Below are positions 15,707 to 23,685 of a stretch of 53,362 nucleotides of DNA, in pieces (position 1 is the first letter of the stretch; each line of letters opens with the position of its first letter). This DNA comes from CAZBDU01 sp964490725 (GTDB lineage Bacteria; Spirochaetota; Spirochaetia; SZUA-6; DRHE01). The notes beneath the pieces are model-generated. The model ran no database searches and was not told the DNA's origin. It worked only from the letters and a program-made list of their open reading frames with translations. A program made the translations under genes and the position numbers. The stretch spans positions 1 through 53,362 of the forward strand of contig CAZBDU010000032.1 of the NCBI GenBank assembly GCA_964490725.1, given 5' to 3'.

Positions 15707-18187
15707 ATGCGCAGGTTCCTGACAGCGGTCACCTTTGTGCTCATCTTTGCTGCCTCGGCGCACGCTCAGGACGAGTGGTACATCGGCAAGCCCATTGCCG
15801 GTTTCACCTTCGTGGGCCTGGAGAACATCTCGGAGAGCGAGCTCCAGCCCATCGTGCGGCCGTATGTGGGCCAGACCTTCTCGCTGGACGTCTTCTGGGA
15901 GATACAGGAGAAGCTGTATGCGCTGGACTACTTCCAGAGCATCGAGAGCAACGCACTTGCCGGGGACGAGCAGAAGAGCTCGGTGATCGTGGAGTTCCGG
16001 GTGAAGGAGAAGCCGGTCGTGTCGGAGATCGTGCTGGAGGGCAACCGCAAGCTGCGGCGCAGCGAGATCCTGGACCGCATCCTGATCAAGCGCGGAGACA
16101 TGGCAAGCCAGGCAAAGGTGAACGCCGACGCGGAGGCGATATCGGGCCTCTATCTGGAAAAGGGATACATGGACGTGCAGGTGACGGGGTCGATCGAGCC
16201 GGTGGAGGGGGAGAACAGGGTAACGGTGAACTTCGCCATCGTCGAAGGGCTGCAGACCACCATCCGTTCCATCAACTTCACCGGCAACAGCTTCGCCTCC
16301 GACAGCAGCCTGCGCAAGGTGATGAAGACCAAGCCGCAGGCGCTGTTCTCCAGCGGCGTTTTCCAGGAGGCGAAGTTCCAGGAAGACCTGCAGCGCCTGG
16401 TGGACTACTACGGCGAGCATGGGTACGTGGACGCCAAGGTCGAGAAAGTGGATCGCCAGATCGAGCGTGACGAGAAGGAAGGCAGGAACACCCTCAACAT
16501 CACGATCCACATCAGCGAAGGGCAGCAGTGGACCTACGGGGGCATGAGCTTCGAAGGGAACCATATCTTCTCCGACGGAGAGCTGGCCAACCTGGTGCGG
16601 CAGACCCCGGGGAAGATCCTGAACAAGACGCGCCTGGAGGCGGACACCGCGCGGGTGGCCGACCTGTACTACGAGAACGGCTACATCTTCAACGTCATCA
16701 ACCGCCAGGAGGCCCGGGACCCCAAGAAGCAGGAAATCTCCTACGTGATCAACATCGTGGAGAACGATCGGGCGCACATCCAGAAGATCATTCTCAAGGG
16801 CAACGAGAAGACCAAGGACTACGTGATCTTCCGGGAGCTGCCCTTCGAGGAGGGGGACATCTTCAGCAAGGGGAAGGTGCTCCAGGGACTGCGCAACCTC
16901 TACAACCTTCAGTACTTCACGGCCGTGACGCCGGAGACCCCTCCAGGGGACGCCGAGGGGCTCATGGACCTGGTGATCAACGTGGAGGAGGGCAGCACCG
17001 CGGCCATCAACTTCGGCGTCATGTTCGCGGGAGGGGATTACCCCATCTCGGGGATGCTGAAGTGGGAGGAGAAGAACTTCCTGGGGCGGGGTCAAAGCGT
17101 CGGGGTCAACCTGGAGCTTTCTCCACTGCGCCAGCTGGTGTCGCTCAGCTTCGAGGAGCCGTGGATGTTCGGCTACCGCTGGCTGGGGGGCGTGAACTTC
17201 AGCCTGGAGCACTCCGTGGTGCCCAACGTGCTGCAGGATGTCCTGCCGCCCGTCTACAACGGGGACGAGACGAACGCCGCCCCGGACCCCTACCCGGACA
17301 AGGCGGCCTACGATGCGGCCATCGCCGACGGGCTGTCGGTGCCGGACCAGTACACGATGGACTACACCATGTGGAAGGTCTCGGCGGGGTTGACCACGGG
17401 CTACCGGTACCAGACCGCGCTGGGATGGCTCGGCGTGCGCTCGTTCCTGAACACCAGCCTGCAGCAGATCAGCTACGATCCGGCCCTCTACCGTCCTTTC
17501 GATCCGCTGGTGCGGGCCGGGCAGGGCGTGTGGAAGAACGTCAACAAGCTGGGCTTCACCGGATACTGGGACCGCCGGGACTACTTCCTGAATCCTTCCT
17601 CGGGTACCTACCTGTCCCAGGGTGTCACCTTCGCGCTGGGCTTTCCCATCGGCACGCGGCAGTACATCCGTACGGACAGCACCGCCGAGGCGTTCCTCAC
17701 GCTCTTCGACGTGCCGGTCACTGACAACTGGAGCTTTAAGACGGTGCTGGCCGCCCACTCGGCGCTGAGCCTGATCCTGCCCCAGTTCGGTAGTCCTAAG
17801 GCGCTGGCCATCACCGACGACCTCCTGTACGTGGACGGGTGGAACGTGGCCCGCGGCTGGCCGCTGGAGCGGGACAAGAAGGCGCTGTGGGACAACAAGC
17901 TGGAGCTGCGCATGCCCATCGCGGAGCAGATCCTGTGGGGCGTGATGTTCTTCGACGCCGTGGCCGCCTACGACGAGATCGACCAAATGCGCTCCATGAA
18001 TCTGGACGATTTCTACTTCAGCTTCGGAGCGGGGCTGCGCTTCAGCATCCCCCAGTTTCCCATCCGGTTGTACCTGGCCAAGCGCTTCAGGACGGACAAT
18101 GGCCAGGTGGTGTGGCCGCAGGGCAACCTGCCCATCGGGTCCACCAGCCTCGACTTCGTGATCTCCATCGGGGGAGACACGTTCTAG
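15707..18187 (+). CDS. bamA: Outer membrane protein assembly factor BamA
   Basis: BamA inserts beta-barrel proteins into the outer membrane. The 826-residue precursor has a signal peptide (cleavage near AHA-QDE) and about five POTRA domains (23-420). A 16-strand Omp85 barrel ends in a C-terminal Phe (FVISIGGDTF), the usual beta-signal. The loop-6 motif reads VARGW where VRGF/VRGY is usual; the Arg-Gly pair is kept. ATG 15707 is preceded by GACGGGAG (15694-15701). It sits between tamB and a Skp-like chaperone, the spirochaete order. Confidence 0.95.
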   Translation: MRRFLTAVTFVLIFAASAHAQDEWYIGKPIAGFTFVGLENISESELQPIVRPYVGQTFSLDVFWEIQEKLYALDYFQSIESNALAGDEQKSSVIVEFRVKEKPVVSEIVLEGNRKLRRSEILDRILIKRGDMASQAKVNADAEAISGLYLEKGYMDVQVTGSIEPVEGENRVTVNFAIVEGLQTTIRSINFTGNSFASDSSLRKVMKTKPQALFSSGVFQEAKFQEDLQRLVDYYGEHGYVDAKVEKVDRQIERDEKEGRNTLNITIHISEGQQWTYGGMSFEGNHIFSDGELANLVRQTPGKILNKTRLEADTARVADLYYENGYIFNVINRQEARDPKKQEISYVINIVENDRAHIQKIILKGNEKTKDYVIFRELPFEEGDIFSKGKVLQGLRNLYNLQYFTAVTPETPPGDAEGLMDLVINVEEGSTAAINFGVMFAGGDYPISGMLKWEEKNFLGRGQSVGVNLELSPLRQLVSLSFEEPWMFGYRWLGGVNFSLEHSVVPNVLQDVLPPVYNGDETNAAPDPYPDKAAYDAAIADGLSVPDQYTMDYTMWKVSAGLTTGYRYQTALGWLGVRSFLNTSLQQISYDPALYRPFDPLVRAGQGVWKNVNKLGFTGYWDRRDYFLNPSSGTYLSQGVTFALGFPIGTRQYIRTDSTAEAFLTLFDVPVTDNWSFKTVLAAHSALSLILPQFGSPKALAITDDLLYVDGWNVARGWPLERDKKALWDNKLELRMPIAEQILWGVMFFDAVAAYDEIDQMRSMNLDDFYFSFGAGLRFSIPQFPIRLYLAKRFRTDNGQVVWPQGNLPIGSTSLDFVISIGGDTF

Positions 18188-18197
18188 GAGCGGCAAG

Positions 18198-18758
18198 ATG
18201 AAAAAAGGTGTGCGGATATTGCTGGCGGCGGGCGTTCTGGCGCTGGCCGCTTCGGCGGCTTTCGCCGAACAAATCACCCGGGTGGGAATCCTGGACATCG
18301 AGAAGGTCTACTCGGTGTACTTCCGGGAGTCCCGGGCGGTGAAGGAGTTCCAGGAGCAAAAGGCCCGGGTGCTGCGGGAGATCAAGCGCATCGACGATGA
18401 GATCCTGCGCCTGGAGGCGGAGAAGTTGGAAGCCGAGAACTCGGGGGATGCGGCGCGGGCGCTCAAGCTGGACACCACGATCTTTCAGCGCAAGCAGTAC
18501 CGCGACGACTACAAGCGCGTCAAGAACGAACAGCTGCGGCAGATGAGCGAGAAGCTGTACCAGTCGGACGCGTTTCTGGACGAGCTGCTGGCGGCCATCA
18601 AGTACGTGGCCGAGAGCGAAGGGTTCACCCTGGTGTTGAACAACAGCAGGCAGTACCAGGGTTTTTTCTTTTACTACACGCCGGAGATCGACATCACCGA
18701 GAAGGTCATTCAGGAGCTGATGCGGCGCTCCACCCAGGGCGCTGCCACCGGCGGCTAA
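18198..18758 (+). CDS. OmpH/Skp-like periplasmic chaperone
   Basis: The 186-residue protein has a clear signal peptide (MKKGVRILLAAGVLALAASA, cleavage near FA-EQ). The family start TRVGILDIEKVYSVYF is followed by a long helical coiled-coil (about 50-125, heptad-rich in Lys, Glu and Leu). The C-terminal strand region includes EGFTLVLNNS. Skp/OmpH chaperones hold unfolded outer-membrane proteins in the periplasm, which suits its place right after bamA. A GAGCGG site precedes the ATG. The tail is longer than in enteric Skp. Confidence 0.88.
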   Translation: MKKGVRILLAAGVLALAASAAFAEQITRVGILDIEKVYSVYFRESRAVKEFQEQKARVLREIKRIDDEILRLEAEKLEAENSGDAARALKLDTTIFQRKQYRDDYKRVKNEQLRQMSEKLYQSDAFLDELLAAIKYVAESEGFTLVLNNSRQYQGFFFYYTPEIDITEKVIQELMRRSTQGAATGG

Positions 18759-18762
18759 AGAG

Positions 18763-19182
18763 GTGGGAAGGACGCTGGCGGTGGACCTGGGCGCGCGCCG
18801 GGTGGGCCTGGCCCTCTCGGATCCGGGCAATCTCGCCGCATCTCCCTACCGCACCCTGGAGTACAAGGGCCTGGATTCCCTGGTGGAGTCGCTCCAGGGG
18901 GTGGTTCAGGCGGAGGGGGTCAGCCGGGTGGTGGTGGGCCTTCCGGTGCGGGAGGACGGACAGGAGGGCGAGGGCTGCCGGCAGGCCCGCGCGATGGCGG
19001 AGAGACTGGTAAGCCTGGGCGTGGAGGCGGTTCTGTGGGACGAGCGCTACTCCAGCCTGGGTGCGGAAGAGGCTCTCCGCTCCGCCGGCCTGAAACGCAA
19101 AAAGGCTCTCCGCCGGGGAGCGGTGGACAGGGTAGCTGCTGCCCTGATCTTGAGGGATTACCTGGACACCAACCCGGGCTAA
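18763..19182 (+). CDS. ruvX: Putative pre-16S rRNA nuclease / RuvX (YqgF) resolvase
   Basis: The 139-residue RNase H-fold protein has the family opening TLAVDLGARRVGLALSDP, GLPVREDGQEGE, and the closing DERYSSLGAEEAL with RRGAVDRVAAALILRDYLD. The family (YqgF) is linked to 5' processing of 16S rRNA and, in some bacteria, to Holliday junction resolution. The start used is GTG 18763, with AAAGAGG abutting it. GTG 18781 has better spacing from GGAAGG but would remove the first strand. It ends the long envelope gene run. Confidence 0.88.
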   Translation: MGRTLAVDLGARRVGLALSDPGNLAASPYRTLEYKGLDSLVESLQGVVQAEGVSRVVVGLPVREDGQEGEGCRQARAMAERLVSLGVEAVLWDERYSSLGAEEALRSAGLKRKKALRRGAVDRVAAALILRDYLDTNPG

Positions 19183-19188
19183 GAGGTC

Positions 19189-19341
19189 TCAGGCCAGCAG
19201 GTCGACGTTGTTGCCGGTGTCCACCGGGGCCTGCGGGGGCGGCGGCTGCTGCTGATCCACGGGCTGCGCCGGCTGGGGCTCGGGCTCCGGGGGCGGAGCG
19301 GGAGGCTGCGGCGGCACGCTGCCTACGGCATCTACTTCCAT
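19189..19341 (-). CDS. Small proline-rich protein, possibly motility-related
   Basis: A 50-residue ORF starts at ATG 19339-19341 behind a near-perfect GGGGAGGA ribosome-binding site five bases upstream. The product starts MEVDAVGSVPPQPP, has a Pro/Gln/Glu centre, and ends VDTGNNVDLLA. The opening M-E/D-V/I-x-A/S and closing GxNVD-hydrophobic pattern recalls the small YjfB-type putative motility proteins, but the middle is unlike them. The resemblance is from memory and weak. It lies in the 198-base gap between ruvX and mutS, convergent with ruvX and divergent from mutS, and has its own promoter candidate. Confidence 0.6.
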   Translation of the reverse strand: MEVDAVGSVPPQPPAPPPEPEPQPAQPVDQQQPPPPQAPVDTGNNVDLLA

Positions 19342-19342
19342 G

Positions 19343-19371
19343 TTGTCCTCCCCATACACATCTAATATACT
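19343..19371 (+). promoter_or_regulatory. Promoter candidate for mutS
   Basis: TTGTCC (19343-19348), a 17-base spacer and TATACT (19366-19371, five of six consensus). The expected transcription start is within a few bases of the mutS ATG (19381), and no ribosome-binding site precedes that ATG, so a leaderless mutS mRNA is predicted. Confidence 0.5.
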
Positions 19372-19393
19372 CCACCTGGTATGTCCCGGACAA
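19364..19393 (-). promoter_or_regulatory. Promoter candidate for the small proline-rich gene
   Basis: On the minus strand TTGTCC (19388-19393), 18 bases and TATATT (19364-19369). Its -10 box overlaps that of the mutS promoter on the opposite strand. The start near 19357 leaves a leader of about 16 bases containing the GGGGAGGA site. Confidence 0.45.
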
Positions 19394-21981
19394 CCCCGAT
19401 GATGCGCCAGTACCGGGCCATCAAGGAGAAGCATCGCGACGCTATCCTTTTCTTCCGCCTGGGGGACTTCTATGAGATGTTCGAACGGGATGCTGCGGAG
19501 GCCTCGGCGCTTCTGGACCTGACGCTCACGCAGCGGGGCGGTGTGCCTATGTGCGGCATCCCCTACCATGCGGCGCAGGGCTATATTGCCAGGCTGCTGA
19601 AGGCGGGCCGCAAGATCGCCATCTGCGAGCAGACCCACATTCCCAGGAGCGGTCTGGCCAGCCGGGAGGTCACGGAAGTGATCACCCCGGGCACGGTGGT
19701 GGACGAGAACCTGCTGGAGCGTTCGGTCAACAACTACCTGCTCAGCATCGCGCAGGTGGGTGCCTCCATTTCGCTGGCCGGCCTGGACCTGTCGACGGCG
19801 GAGTTCTTCGCCACCTCCTTCGCGCCGGCGGACCGCGCGGAGCGCCTGCGGAAGGAGCTCCTGCACCTGGCGCCGCGGGAGATCCTGGTGCAGGAATCGC
19901 TTCTGGAGGAGGACGGCGTGGTGGCCGAGCTCCTGCAGGAGCGGGAAGGTCTGGTGATCAACCGCTATCCGGACTGGAGCTTCGACCTGGCGGCCAACCG
20001 GGCGGCTCTGGAGCGCCAGCTGGGAGTGGTGAACCTCAAGGGGTTCGGTCTGGAGGCGGATTCGGCGGAGATCGCCGCCGCTGGGGTGATCCTGGACTAC
20101 CTGGGAGAGACCTCCCGGGGGCTCCTGCCCCACATCCGGGCCCTGAAGGTCTACCGGGAGGACACCTTTGTGGGGCTGGACGAGTCGACCCTGCGCAACC
20201 TGGAGATCGTCCAGAACCTGAACGACCGCACCCGCCGCTACACGCTGCTGGAGGTGCTGGATCAGGCGCGCTCGGCCATGGGATCGCGGAGGCTGCGCTC
20301 CTGGCTGCTGAAGCCGCTCAGGGACCGGGGGGAGATCGAGCGGCGTCTGGACCTGGTGGAGTTCTTCTACAAGAATCAGGTTCTGCTGTCCGGCGTGCGG
20401 GAGACGCTGGGCAGGCTCCTGGACCTGGAGCGGCTCATCTCCCGGGTGGCGCTGAACAAGGCGCACGCCAAGGACCTGCTGGCCATCAAGGCCACGCTGG
20501 CGGCGGTGCTGGATCTGGTGGATTCCCTTGCCGGCTGTCCGGAGCTGCGGGAGCTGCTCGGCCCAGTCGCGGTCCAGCGGGAAGGCATTACCGCGGTGGT
20601 GGCGCTGCTGGAGGAATCCATCCTGGAGGACCCCTCCCTGCAGATCAACGAGGGCAATCTCATCAAGCCGGGGTACAACGAGGAGCTGGACCGGCTGCGC
20701 CACCTGAAGGAGAACGTGCGGGAGGTGTTGAAGGGCTATCTCCAGCGGGAGCGCGAGCGCACCGGCATCGCCTCTCTGAAGCTGCGCTACAACCGCATCA
20801 TCGGCTACTACCTGGAGGTGACCAGGCCCAACCTGCACCTGGTTCCGCCCCACTTCATCCGGAAGCAGACGCTGGTGGGCACGGAGCGGTACACCAGCGA
20901 GGAGCTGGCCGCCCAGGAGAGCGAGATCAACAGCGCCAGCGAGAAGATCGTCGAGCTGGAGCGGGGGGAGTTTCTGCGGGTGCGCGAGAGGGTGCGGGGC
21001 GCGATACCGGCCGTTCTCCAGGCGGCCGAGACGGCCTCCACCGTGGACGTGCTGCAGGGGTTTGCCTTCGCGGCCACCCTGCATGGCTACGTGCGTCCGC
21101 GGGCTTCCAGCGGCGGGGAGCTGCACCTGGTGGAGGGCCGCCACCCCGTGGTGGAGGCGCACCTTCCGGCCGGCTCCTTCGTGCCCAACGACCTGCTCCT
21201 GCGGCGCGAAGGGGAGCGTTTCGTGCTGCTCACCGGACCGAACATGGCGGGGAAGTCCACCTTCCTGCGCCAGACCGCCCTCATCGTGCTGATGGCGCAG
21301 GCGGGCTCCTTCGTGCCGGCCGGGGAGGCGGAACTGCCGCTTGTGGACCACATCTTCTGCCGGGTGGGGGCCACGGACAACCTGGCCCGGGGAGAGTCCA
21401 CCTTTCTGGTGGAGATGAACGAAACGGCAAACATCCTGCGCTCGGCCACCCCGCAGAGCCTGGTGATCATGGACGAAGTGGGACGCGGAACCGGCACCAA
21501 CGACGGGCTGGCCATCGCCTGGGCGGTGACCGAGTACATCCTGGAGCACGTGGAGGCGCTGGCGTTGTTTGCCACGCATTATCATCAACTGACCGCGCTG
21601 CAGCATCCGTGCGTGGCCAATCTGTCCATGTCCGTGGTGGAGCGGGACCAGGAGATCATCTTTCTGAAGAAGGTGCAGCCCGGACCGGCGGACAACTCCT
21701 ACGGGGTGCACGTGGCCCAACTGGCGGGCCTGCCGGGAGAGGTGATCGCGCGGGCCCGCAAGATCCTGGCGGAGCTGGAGCGGACGGGCGGCGGGCGGCC
21801 AGCGCCGCCGGCCCCGGCCGCCGAGCCAGCCCAACAGGGGTTGCTCTTCAGCCCCGGGGAGGTGGTGTGCGAAGAGATCCTCTCGGTGGATCTGAGCCGC
21901 ACCACCCCTCTGGAGGCCCTCAATCGCCTGGCCGCCTGGCAGCAGGAGCTGGGGAAGCAGGAAAGGGACGGCCGGCGGTGA
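19381..21981 (+). CDS. mutS: DNA mismatch repair protein MutS
   Basis: MutS recognises mismatches and starts repair with MutL. The 866-residue protein has the N-terminal mismatch-binding domain with the Phe-x-Glu reader in LGDFYEMF (about 31-38). Connector, lever and clamp regions follow. The ABC ATPase has Walker A GPNMAGKST at 619-627, Walker B LVIMDEVGRGT and ALFATHYHQLT. The ATG at 19381 is used; MMRQY begins a few codons in, so later starts are possible. There is no ribosome-binding site, consistent with the promoter position. Gene order bamA-skp-mutS matches other spirochaetes. Confidence 0.97.
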   Translation: MSRTTPMMRQYRAIKEKHRDAILFFRLGDFYEMFERDAAEASALLDLTLTQRGGVPMCGIPYHAAQGYIARLLKAGRKIAICEQTHIPRSGLASREVTEVITPGTVVDENLLERSVNNYLLSIAQVGASISLAGLDLSTAEFFATSFAPADRAERLRKELLHLAPREILVQESLLEEDGVVAELLQEREGLVINRYPDWSFDLAANRAALERQLGVVNLKGFGLEADSAEIAAAGVILDYLGETSRGLLPHIRALKVYREDTFVGLDESTLRNLEIVQNLNDRTRRYTLLEVLDQARSAMGSRRLRSWLLKPLRDRGEIERRLDLVEFFYKNQVLLSGVRETLGRLLDLERLISRVALNKAHAKDLLAIKATLAAVLDLVDSLAGCPELRELLGPVAVQREGITAVVALLEESILEDPSLQINEGNLIKPGYNEELDRLRHLKENVREVLKGYLQRERERTGIASLKLRYNRIIGYYLEVTRPNLHLVPPHFIRKQTLVGTERYTSEELAAQESEINSASEKIVELERGEFLRVRERVRGAIPAVLQAAETASTVDVLQGFAFAATLHGYVRPRASSGGELHLVEGRHPVVEAHLPAGSFVPNDLLLRREGERFVLLTGPNMAGKSTFLRQTALIVLMAQAGSFVPAGEAELPLVDHIFCRVGATDNLARGESTFLVEMNETANILRSATPQSLVIMDEVGRGTGTNDGLAIAWAVTEYILEHVEALALFATHYHQLTALQHPCVANLSMSVVERDQEIIFLKKVQPGPADNSYGVHVAQLAGLPGEVIARARKILAELERTGGGRPAPPAPAAEPAQQGLLFSPGEVVCEEILSVDLSRTTPLEALNRLAAWQQELGKQERDGRR

Positions 21982-22054
21982 AACCTCCCGGCCTGGCTGC
22001 CCTGCGGGGGGTGCGGCCCTCCCAGGGGCCGGCGGACCGGATGCCGGCGAGGCT

Positions 22055-22606
22055 TCAGGACAGCAGGTCCAGGATGTTCTCCCGCTTCAGGCGGACCAGG
22101 GAGTTGGCCTCTTTGATGCCCCGGATCACCGCCCGCAGTGGATCCTCATGTCCGGTCACCCCGCCTGCGCCGGCCGCAGCGCCCGCGTGGCGGAGAAGCC
22201 CGGTGGAGAGCTCCTGGATCTGAGCGCGCACGGTGTTCACCAGCGCCTCCAACGCCGGGGCGTCCGCTCGCGCGGCGATGGCCGGCAGGCGCCCGGCATA
22301 GGTGTCCAGAACCGGCCGGCCGTTGTAGCGCACCTGCGCCAGGTAGCGGCGGATTTCTTCGGGGTCCGGGCGGGTGCCGGGCTTGAGGAAATCGCGGAAG
22401 CCCTCCAGCCCCGCCAGAACCGCCTGCGCCCTGGACAGGGAGTGCTGCAGCGTGGCCACTGACTGGACCTCCCGGTTGGCGGCGGGCGCCTCCTGCCTGG
22501 CGGTCTGTCGCGGCACCGCCGGAGCGCGGGGCTCCGTGCTCTCTCGGTCCAGGCGTCCCGGCCCTACGGGGCGGCCTCGAAACGGGTCTCCAGAAATGAC
22601 TGTCAT
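22055..22606 (-). CDS. Small helical protein with flagellin-like ends (unknown function)
   Basis: Not confidently recognised. ATG 22604-22606 is preceded by GGGAGGGGAG, which selects it over a TTG at 22621. The 183-residue protein has a charged Pro/Arg-rich first 50 residues. A helical core follows, including VATLQHSLSRAQAVLAGLEG and RRYLAQVRYNGRPVLDTY. It ends EANSLVRLKRENILDLLS. The Q-x-x-YNG-x-VL segment and the hydrophobic ILDLL terminus recall flagellin D1/D0 helices, but length and the N-terminus do not fit a filament protein. No signal peptide is seen. A strong promoter precedes it, and it is convergent with mutS. Confidence 0.7.
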   Translation of the reverse strand: MTVISGDPFRGRPVGPGRLDRESTEPRAPAVPRQTARQEAPAANREVQSVATLQHSLSRAQAVLAGLEGFRDFLKPGTRPDPEEIRRYLAQVRYNGRPVLDTYAGRLPAIAARADAPALEALVNTVRAQIQELSTGLLRHAGAAAGAGGVTGHEDPLRAVIRGIKEANSLVRLKRENILDLLS

Positions 22607-22638
22607 AAGCTCCCCTCCCAAGCAGCTTTGATGGAAGA

Positions 22639-22667
22639 ATTGTAGCCGCGGTGGGGCGATTTGTCAA
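22639..22667 (-). promoter_or_regulatory. Strong sigma-70-type promoter for the flagellin-like gene
   Basis: On the minus strand a perfect TTGACA (22662-22667) is followed after exactly 17 bases by TACAAT (22639-22644, five of six consensus). Transcription would start near 22632, giving a leader of about 26 bases to ATG 22606. It is one of the best promoter matches in the window, and not of the flagellar sigma-28 type. Confidence 0.7.
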
Positions 22668-22685
22668 ACCGGCTGGCGACACGGC

Positions 22686-22725
22686 GGCGGGGTAAGGCGG
22701 CGCGGGGCGGGGTAAGGCGGCGCGG
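22686..22725. repeat. Perfect 20-bp tandem duplication
   Basis: The 20-base unit GGCGGGGTAAGGCGGCGCGG occurs twice head to tail (22686-22705 and 22706-22725) in the gap between the flagellin-like gene and comF. No function is evident. The rest of this 216-base gap holds the minus-strand promoter and nothing else I can support. Confidence 0.75.
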
Positions 22726-22822
22726 CGGCAGGGCGCGGCGCCTGGGGGCAGCCACAGCGCGGCAGTCCCGGCAGAGGAAAGCACCGGCGCCGGCGGCCCC
22801 GTTTGTCTAGGTTGGGGGCCCT

Positions 22823-23536
22823 ATGCTTCGCGAAGCGGCCGGGATTCTGCTTCACCTGGGCGGGGCGGTGCTTTTCCCACGCTCCTGCCTGCTGTGCGGA
22901 AAACCGTTTCAGCCCTGGGAGGAGCTCCTGCTGTGCCGGGCCTGCGGCGGGGGACTGCATCCCATACCGCCGGGGCGGCGCTGCCTGCGTTGCAGCCGTC
23001 CCCTGATCTCGGAGCACGAGGTTTGCACCCGCTGCCGCGGGCGGAGCTATCCCTTTACGGCCAATCACTCTTTGTTTGAGTACCGGGGGGCGGTGCGCAC
23101 CTTGATCCACAGGTACAAGACCGCGGGCCACCGGGAGCTGTGCCTCCTGTTCGCCGCCCTGATGGCGCCGGTGTTGGCCGCAAGGTACGCAGGAGTGCCG
23201 GTGGTACCCGTTCCGGCCAGCAGGGCGTCGGTAAGGAGGCGCGGGTGGGACCACGTGGACATCCTGGCCGCGGAGCTGGCCCGCCGTCAGGGCGTCCAGC
23301 GGCTGGCAGTGCTGAGGCGGGCCGGGGCGGTGCAGCAGAAACGGCTGGACTACGCGGGGCGGCTCCGGAACATACACGGCTCGATGCGGCTGCGCCCGCA
23401 GCCCCTCCGCCTGCCCCGGGAGGTGGTGCTCCTGGACGACGTGTTCACCAGCGGCGCCACGGCGGCGGAGTGTGCCGGCGTGCTGGCGGCCGCCGGGGCG
23501 CAGCGGGTGCACGTGCTGACCCTGGCGCTGGACTGA
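22823..23536 (+). CDS. comF: ComF-family phosphoribosyltransferase-like protein
   Basis: The 237-residue protein has an N-terminal zinc-finger region with four CxxC pairs (Cys22/25, 38/41, 54/57, 68/71). A type I phosphoribosyltransferase fold follows, with the PRPP-binding loop VVLLDDVFTSGAT near 200-212, and VPVPASRASVRRRGWDH and QQKRLDYAGRLRNI in between. ComF proteins are linked to DNA uptake during natural transformation, but homologues are widespread outside competent species and no other competence gene is in the window. The ATG at 22823 follows GGGGG. It precedes the rimP-nusA promoter. Confidence 0.9.
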   Translation: MLREAAGILLHLGGAVLFPRSCLLCGKPFQPWEELLLCRACGGGLHPIPPGRRCLRCSRPLISEHEVCTRCRGRSYPFTANHSLFEYRGAVRTLIHRYKTAGHRELCLLFAALMAPVLAARYAGVPVVPVPASRASVRRRGWDHVDILAAELARRQGVQRLAVLRRAGAVQQKRLDYAGRLRNIHGSMRLRPQPLRLPREVVLLDDVFTSGATAAECAGVLAAAGAQRVHVLTLALD

Positions 23537-23583
23537 CCCTCGCCCGCCGCCGGAACGCCTGCGCGCCTCCGCCTGGCACGCCG

Positions 23584-23612
23584 TTGACAGGCGGTGCGGA
23601 TATTGTTATTGT
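23584..23612 (+). promoter_or_regulatory. Promoter for the rimP-nusA-infB operon
   Basis: A perfect TTGACA (23584-23589), a 17-base spacer and TATTGT (23607-23612) lie in an AT-rich island that stands out from the surrounding GC-rich sequence. The expected start is near 23619, about 67 bases before rimP. Confidence 0.6.
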
Positions 23613-23644
23613 TTATTCGGTTACTGCGTGGCTTTCCGCATCAG

Positions 23645-23672
23645 AAAGGGTCGAACGTTCGACTCTTTTTTT
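23645..23672 (+). terminator. Intrinsic terminator/attenuator in the nusA-operon leader
   Basis: A ten-pair stem (23645-23654 with 23659-23668, one G-U pair, loop ACGT) contains the perfect palindrome GTCGAACGTTCGAC (23650-23663). It merges into seven consecutive Ts (23666-23672). The hairpin lies after the promoter and just before the rimP ribosome-binding site, so it would act as an attenuator on the whole operon. A smaller hairpin (23625-23640) precedes it. Since NusA promotes hairpin-dependent termination, feedback control is plausible. Confidence 0.6.
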
Positions 23673-23685
23673 GTAGGTGAATCCG

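Noticed and set aside
22015..22030. Terminator after mutS
   Set aside because: GGCCC/GGGCC can form a short stem, but no T-run follows in either direction.
16150..22220. Very long minus-strand open frames opposite bamA, mutS and tamB
   Set aside because: High GC keeps antisense frames open; they lack ribosome-binding sites and recognisable domains, while the plus-strand frames encode clear families.
23650..23663. Palindrome GTCGAACGTTCGAC as a LexA operator
   Set aside because: The Gram-positive-type SOS box needs four bases between CGAAC and GTTCG; here there are none. The position directly before a seven-T run fits a terminator stem better.
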